9,579 bases of DNA from assembly GCA_017860075.1 (NCBI GenBank), contig JAFNAH010000184.1, positions 1-9,579 of the forward strand. Direction: 5' to 3'. The notes below the pieces were generated by a model. That model did not search any database and had not been told where the DNA came from. It saw only the letters and a list, made by a program, of their open reading frames with translations. The translations under genes were made by a program, and so were the position numbers. Source of the DNA: Acidobacteriota bacterium (GTDB lineage: Bacteria; Acidobacteriota; UBA6911). This document shows, piece by piece, positions 6,644 through 9,579 of this stretch (position 1 is its first letter; the number at the start of each line of letters is the position of its first letter).

Positions 6644-8303
6644 GTGTCTGCTTGCTGTCAACCGTGGCGGTTCTGTATGGTCCCTTCTCTCCTTGAGGTG
6701 GATAGAGCAGAGCAAATTGGTAGATCCCTTCGAGTTCGGCTTTCATCTGCTCAACCGTAATCTGCGGACATGCACGGCGTGCTTGTGCATGAAGATAGCT
6801 CAGCAGCGAGATGCCGAGCATACAGTAGAAAGCATGCACGCGTATTTTGCTGTCGGTCCAATGGTACATCGGTCCCCAGCCGAGCCAATCGCCATCTTTG
6901 AGCCCCCGGAAAACTTTCTCAACCTGCTGTTGACCGCTGTAGCCTTCGATGACTTGTTCTTCGGTCCAGTTCAACCGGTTGGTCATTAAGATCGTGCGTC
7001 CGAGGCGTTGCGTCATGAGTCGGTTGAACGCCGATGAATCTACGTCAAACTGCAGCCGCCACCGCCCGCCCTCGTGGTTGAGTTCATAGCGAACCAGTTC
7101 ATCGAGAAACTGGGCCGAAGACAACCACCGGGTAATCTTGTTGCGGATGTGTACTTCCTTTAGTGTGCAGTGCGGCTGCGCCAGTTCCACGGAAAGTCGT
7201 CGCAGCGCTTGCGTGGTTTTGGCCAGGCTCGTGCTCAGGCTGTGAATCTGCTCGCTCATGAACGGCGCGGAATACTTCAATACGCAGAGTCGTTCTTTGC
7301 CATGGACCAGCAGTGTTGCGCTGGCCGCCTGGACACCAGGCTGTTCGCTGCTCAGAGACTTCAACTGCTCGAGCGGTATTGCTCGAAACTCCGGCGGCGC
7401 CTGATTCCAGGGGAGAGCAGATATCCAGCCCACCTCGGACTGATCCAGAACCAGCGTGTTATAAAGCGCGGCCGATCCTTTGTCGAACACGAGCGTCACC
7501 GTGTCGCGCGGGATCCGGTTGCGATCGAGGAAACGCAACAGCCGCGGCATCGAGATCGAGAACTCCTCCGTGTCAGGCAAATTCCCGGGATAAACGTGAT
7601 GGCACAGAGAAAGACCGTAGACCCCATCGAGAACATAGGACAGCCCGACCTGGCGCAGATTGTGGCGTCCCTGTTTGTTGTGCCCGCGCTGTGCAAGCGT
7701 ATTGCGCCCGTTCGTCGAGGCAACAAAGGTGTAAAAATTCGTGGAGTCGTAGGACAACAAACGGCGACTGACCATCTGCTTGTCTTTCCACAACGCCAGG
7801 AGCCTTAACTGCGCGCGGTCCAGATCATCTCTCTCAAGGGAGGCCGAGTCGGTCGCCTCCAGTCGGATCTGATCGAAGCAATCCCAGAAGGCTTGCGAGG
7901 TGAACCGATCGCCGGGGAAATGCCAGAGCGATGGCAGGACGGTTCCTTCATACCAGTCGGCAACCTCGGTCTTGGGCCCAGGCTCGCAGATGCGATGTAT
8001 AGCCGCCAGCAGAAGATAGTGCGCCGTGGAAGGGCCGGACCTGGGCGCCGGCCAATTGGACTGCAGCAAATCGAAAACTCCCGTCTGCCGGGCGGCAAGC
8101 CAAAGCGCACCGGGCAAGCCCAAGTCGCGAAATGTAGCCGACAGAGGCAGCGGCGCGGCACGATCCTGGACGAGAGCGGCCACCTTCTCGGCGCTGCCCA
8201 GGTAGGTTTGGTGAATGATCCGCGGCTTGCCTTCGACGCGCCCGCTTTCGACGAGGTAGTAGTAAAGCTTGCTGGCCTTTTTCTTAGCGATGAGCGATGC
8301 CAT
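6510..8303 (-). CDS. IS1634-family DDE transposase, running past the IS end
   Basis: 597 residues from ATG at 8303. This start is preferred to an upstream in-frame one (8363) because family N-termini begin with a short lead into the KLYYYLVESGRVEGKPRI motif (12-29) and the predicted promoter lies between the two. Catalytic residues of the RNase H-like fold: Asp186 in SYDSTNF, Asp274 in LVFDKG and Glu462 in YSGQQQVEKVFRGLKD, the last being the family's Y-x-x-x-x-x-x-E-x-x-F-R type block; HAFYCMLG (490-497) follows. All key residues are present, so the enzyme looks active. The element end is crossed at about Lys577-Lys579, and the last 20 or so residues are antisense TPR-gene sequence with the stop at 6510-6512. 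No stop occurs in frame inside the element; a TAA in GGGTAAGACA is in another frame. Confidence 0.88.
   Translation of the reverse strand: MASLIAKKKASKLYYYLVESGRVEGKPRIIHQTYLGSAEKVAALVQDRAAPLPLSATFRDLGLPGALWLAARQTGVFDLLQSNWPAPRSGPSTAHYLLLAAIHRICEPGPKTEVADWYEGTVLPSLWHFPGDRFTSQAFWDCFDQIRLEATDSASLERDDLDRAQLRLLALWKDKQMVSRRLLSYDSTNFYTFVASTNGRNTLAQRGHNKQGRHNLRQVGLSYVLDGVYGLSLCHHVYPGNLPDTEEFSISMPRLLRFLDRNRIPRDTVTLVFDKGSAALYNTLVLDQSEVGWISALPWNQAPPEFRAIPLEQLKSLSSEQPGVQAASATLLVHGKERLCVLKYSAPFMSEQIHSLSTSLAKTTQALRRLSVELAQPHCTLKEVHIRNKITRWLSSAQFLDELVRYELNHEGGRWRLQFDVDSSAFNRLMTQRLGRTILMTNRLNWTEEQVIEGYSGQQQVEKVFRGLKDGDWLGWGPMYHWTDSKIRVHAFYCMLGISLLSYLHAQARRACPQITVEQMKAELEGIYQFALLYPPQGEKGPYRTATVDSKQTLTQKMLSEALGLATLMPKRVGKTKSHPCRLRARSRLSCISCRSR
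6576..6585 (+). repeat. Left terminal inverted repeat of the IS
   Basis: TGTCTTACCC; differs from the right end at the fourth base only. Similarity stops after ten bases, which is short for a functional end, so further sub-terminal determinants are likely. Confidence 0.6.
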
Positions 8304-8316
8304 ATAGGGTAATACA
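8302..8316 (-). repeat. Internal copy of the IS terminal motif at the transposase start
   Basis: Exact 15-base copy of the sequence at 8411-8425, 109 bases further inside. It overlaps both the start codon (ATG read from 8303 to 8301) and the predicted -10 region of the transposase promoter. A transposase binding there would block its own transcription; this is inference. Confidence 0.8.
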
Positions 8317-8341
8317 TAATCCGACTGACGGGAAATGTCAA
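8313..8341 (-). promoter_or_regulatory. Transposase promoter giving a near-leaderless transcript
   Basis: On the minus strand a consensus TTGACA (8341-8336) is followed after 17 bases by TATGTA (8318-8313), which overlaps the 15-base repeat. Initiation about seven bases on falls within a few bases of the ATG at 8303, so no room remains for a Shine-Dalgarno site. The -10 hexamer is only fair. Confidence 0.5.
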
Positions 8342-8410
8342 GCACAAACTCTGGATAAATCAAGCAATATTGGGATAACCGAGAGGCACGGGCGCGTCGA
8401 AGGCGCTATA

Positions 8411-8425
8411 ATATAGGGTAATACA
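8411..8425 (-). repeat. Right end of the IS, containing the inverted repeat and one copy of a 15-bp repeat
   Basis: ATATAGGGTAATACA on the plus strand. Its outer ten bases (8416-8425) form the inverted repeat with the left end, and all 15 bases recur as an exact direct copy at 8302-8316. Confidence 0.65.
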
Positions 8426-8460
8426 GAGTTTCGCCCGATCGGATCGACGAGAAACGTTGA
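8426..8460 (+). pseudogene. Probable displaced 3' end of the TPR gene
   Basis: If a six-base target duplication is assumed (GGATTT/GAGTTT) and one copy is removed, the TPR frame continues from Ile357 as S-P-D-R-I-D-E-K-R and ends at TGA 8458-8460. The short charged tail suits the C-terminus of a helical protein. Other duplication lengths give other frames, and the flanks do not match exactly, so this is a reconstruction. Confidence 0.4.
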
Positions 8461-8520
8461 GCAGTAAAGACTTCTATCTGAGGGTACAGCGTGAGCGGTC
8501 TCGCCCCCAGTAAACTCCCG

Positions 8521-9165
8521 CTAGCGAAGGTGCCAGGTCCTGCGGGCGACAAAAGCGGTGAGCGTCCATTGCATCACCAGAAGAGCGACACCGCCGACGA
8601 TGATCAATCCTGTGACGTGGGCCGACGTGACCTCAAAACCCAGGTTAAGCATGTGCTGGAGTTCGCTGGCCGTGCTCGGATGGAGCAGGGCTATCGTGGC
8701 TGATGCTGTACAAATAGCGGCCAGCACGAGGGTCGTGAAGACGCATGCACGGCGTATGATGCGCTGCGCGCGATCGGAATCGCACCGGGCGGCGGCGAGT
8801 TTTCCGCCTACGACGAGCCCTGCCGGCAGCGCGAGCGCCACGTTGAACGCCGGCATTCCCATGAAGAGCCCGAACATTCCTACGGAATAGAAGACAAAGA
8901 TGCCAAACCAGGCGAGCCACGACATCGCGTATCGGCGGTGAAACCATTTCCTGAGGAAGAGGGCGTTGATCAGAAGCCCGATGGCGAGGCCGGCGAGAGC
9001 GCAACGGGGAATCCACGTCTCGGATTTCCAGGGCAATGAGCCCCACCATCCGGCGAGCAGGCCCGCGATCGGGGGGATCGCGCCGAGCGCGAACGCGAGT
9101 ATCGGTGCCTCAAGCTTCGTCAATAGCGAAGATAGGACATTCCGATTACCGCAGGCAGTAGACAC
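8521..9165 (-). CDS. Six-helix integral membrane protein, function unknown
   Basis: 214 residues. GTG at 9165 is taken as start because GGGAGA lies six bases upstream on the minus strand. About six hydrophobic segments are visible: near 19-42 (APILAFALGAIPPIAGLLAG), 53-70, 81-104 (a Trp- and Phe-rich segment with MFGLFMGM), 106-125, 138-162 and 182-206. Short Arg-rich loops (LRKWFHRR, then DRAQRIIRR) lie between them and should face the cytoplasm. No catalytic or binding motif is recognised and I cannot assign a family. It stands alone, convergent with the interrupted TPR gene and divergent from the secreted protein at the right edge. It ends TAG at 8521-8523. Confidence 0.75.
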   Translation of the reverse strand: MSTACGNRNVLSSLLTKLEAPILAFALGAIPPIAGLLAGWWGSLPWKSETWIPRCALAGLAIGLLINALFLRKWFHRRYAMSWLAWFGIFVFYSVGMFGLFMGMPAFNVALALPAGLVVGGKLAAARCDSDRAQRIIRRACVFTTLVLAAICTASATIALLHPSTASELQHMLNLGFEVTSAHVTGLIIVGGVALLVMQWTLTAFVARRTWHLR

Positions 9166-9330
9166 TACTGTTCTCCCTGGCCCAGGCTAGTCCCGACGCA
9201 GGCCCTCCGTGAAGCCTGAGAAGGCCGCAGGTCAATAATCGCATTCCGGGAACGAAGGTTCTTCTCACAACTATGGACACAAGCGTTATGCTGGCACTTT
9301 GCGGCAGACATCGCAAGGAGGGGAAGATCC

Positions 9331-9579
9331 ATGTTAAAGCACTCATTGCTGTCAGGGCTGCTGTTGGGCGTGGCCTTTTGCGCTCACGCGGCCGGCGCTG
9401 ACGCTTCGTCACCGACCGCCATCACGGTTACCACCAGGGTGATCCATGACCGCTTCGGCGGCGTGGGATTCCACGCCGATTTCTCCCTTCCCTGGTCGAC
9501 GCCTGAGCATTTCGATCAGGTCCTGGCCAAGCGATGGCGCGAACTGGAACCCAGTTTTGCGCGGGTTTCGCACTGGTGG
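9331..9579 (+). CDS. Secreted protein, probable glycoside hydrolase, 3'-partial
   Basis: The first 83 codons are present and run open to the window edge. AAGGAGG (9315-9321) precedes ATG 9331. Residues 1-20 form a Sec signal peptide (Lys3, then LLSGLLLGVAFCAHA, likely cut after Ala18 or Ala20). The Cys in VAFC is not in a proper lipobox, so signal peptidase I is more likely. The mature start reads ITVTTRVIHDRFGGVGFHAD, then FDQVLAKRWRELEPSFARVSHWW. A beta strand with FGGxGFHA followed by a helix with RWREL-P-FAR and an aromatic end resembles the first beta/alpha unit of (beta/alpha)8 glycosidases of the GH5/GH39/GH30 type. The family cannot be fixed from this piece. Confidence 0.75.
   Translation, partial: MLKHSLLSGLLLGVAFCAHAAGADASSPTAITVTTRVIHDRFGGVGFHADFSLPWSTPEHFDQVLAKRWRELEPSFARVSHWW

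Larger units (their letters stand above)
6576..8425 (-). mobile_element. IS1634-family insertion sequence, about 1.85 kb
   Basis: The borders are set by a short imperfect inverted repeat: TGTCTTACCC at 6576-6585 and, read on the minus strand, TGTATTACCC from 8425 to 8416 (nine of ten match). Between them lies one long transposase gene on the minus strand, and the length suits the IS1634 family. The left border falls just where the TPR protein loses its character. A clean target duplication is not seen: the flanks are GGATTT (6570-6575) and GAGTTT (8426-8431), alike at four of six positions. The element is oriented opposite to the gene it interrupts. Confidence 0.75.

Noticed and set aside
8407..8412. 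Outward-facing TATAAT at the right IS end
   Set aside because: No acceptable -35 hexamer lies 16-18 bases upstream, and nothing in the plus direction just beyond it would be expressed apart from the short TPR remnant.

Overview
The window reads as a chromosomal segment of a GC-rich environmental bacterium. Two Tat-exported hydrolases, a DUF5009/HGSNAT-like membrane acyltransferase, a secreted TPR protein and a probable secreted glycosidase suggest a polymer-degrading lineage such as Acidobacteriota. That placement is an inference from gene style, not from a marker gene.

Layout. (1) 1-435 (+): 3' part of a BCP/PrxQ-type peroxiredoxin. The codon expected to encode the peroxidatic cysteine is an in-frame TGA (121-123). 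A hairpin meeting the bacterial SECIS rules follows at once, so this is best read as a selenocysteine-containing peroxiredoxin that ordinary gene calling would cut in two. (2) 500-619 (+): sigma70-type promoter and a tRNA-Gln (anticodon CUG) with encoded CCA. (3) 620-869: intergenic, with one open but startless frame. (4) 870-3929 (+): two-gene cluster of a Tat-signal creatininase-fold protein whose usual metal ligands are largely replaced, and a Tat-signal tandem alpha/beta hydrolase with one intact and one apparently dead domain. (5) 4161-5291 (+): multi-pass membrane protein of the DUF5009/heparan-alpha-glucosaminide N-acetyltransferase-like family. (6) 5504-6575 (+): exported TPR protein whose 3' end is interrupted by an IS1634-family insertion sequence (about 6576-8425, transposase on the minus strand). 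A plausible remainder of the TPR gene lies beyond the element at 8432-8460. (7) 8521-9165 (-): six-helix membrane protein of unknown function. (8) 9331-9579 (+): signal peptide and N-terminus of a probable secreted glycoside hydrolase, cut by the window end.

The most interesting points are the UGA-encoded active site with its SECIS hairpin, and the IS architecture. The element's terminal motif is repeated next to the transposase start and carries the -10 region of a promoter predicted to give an almost leaderless transcript. The transposase frame has no stop inside the element, and the host TPR gene receives an IS-encoded tail. No CRISPR array, rRNA, phage module or obvious defence system is visible.
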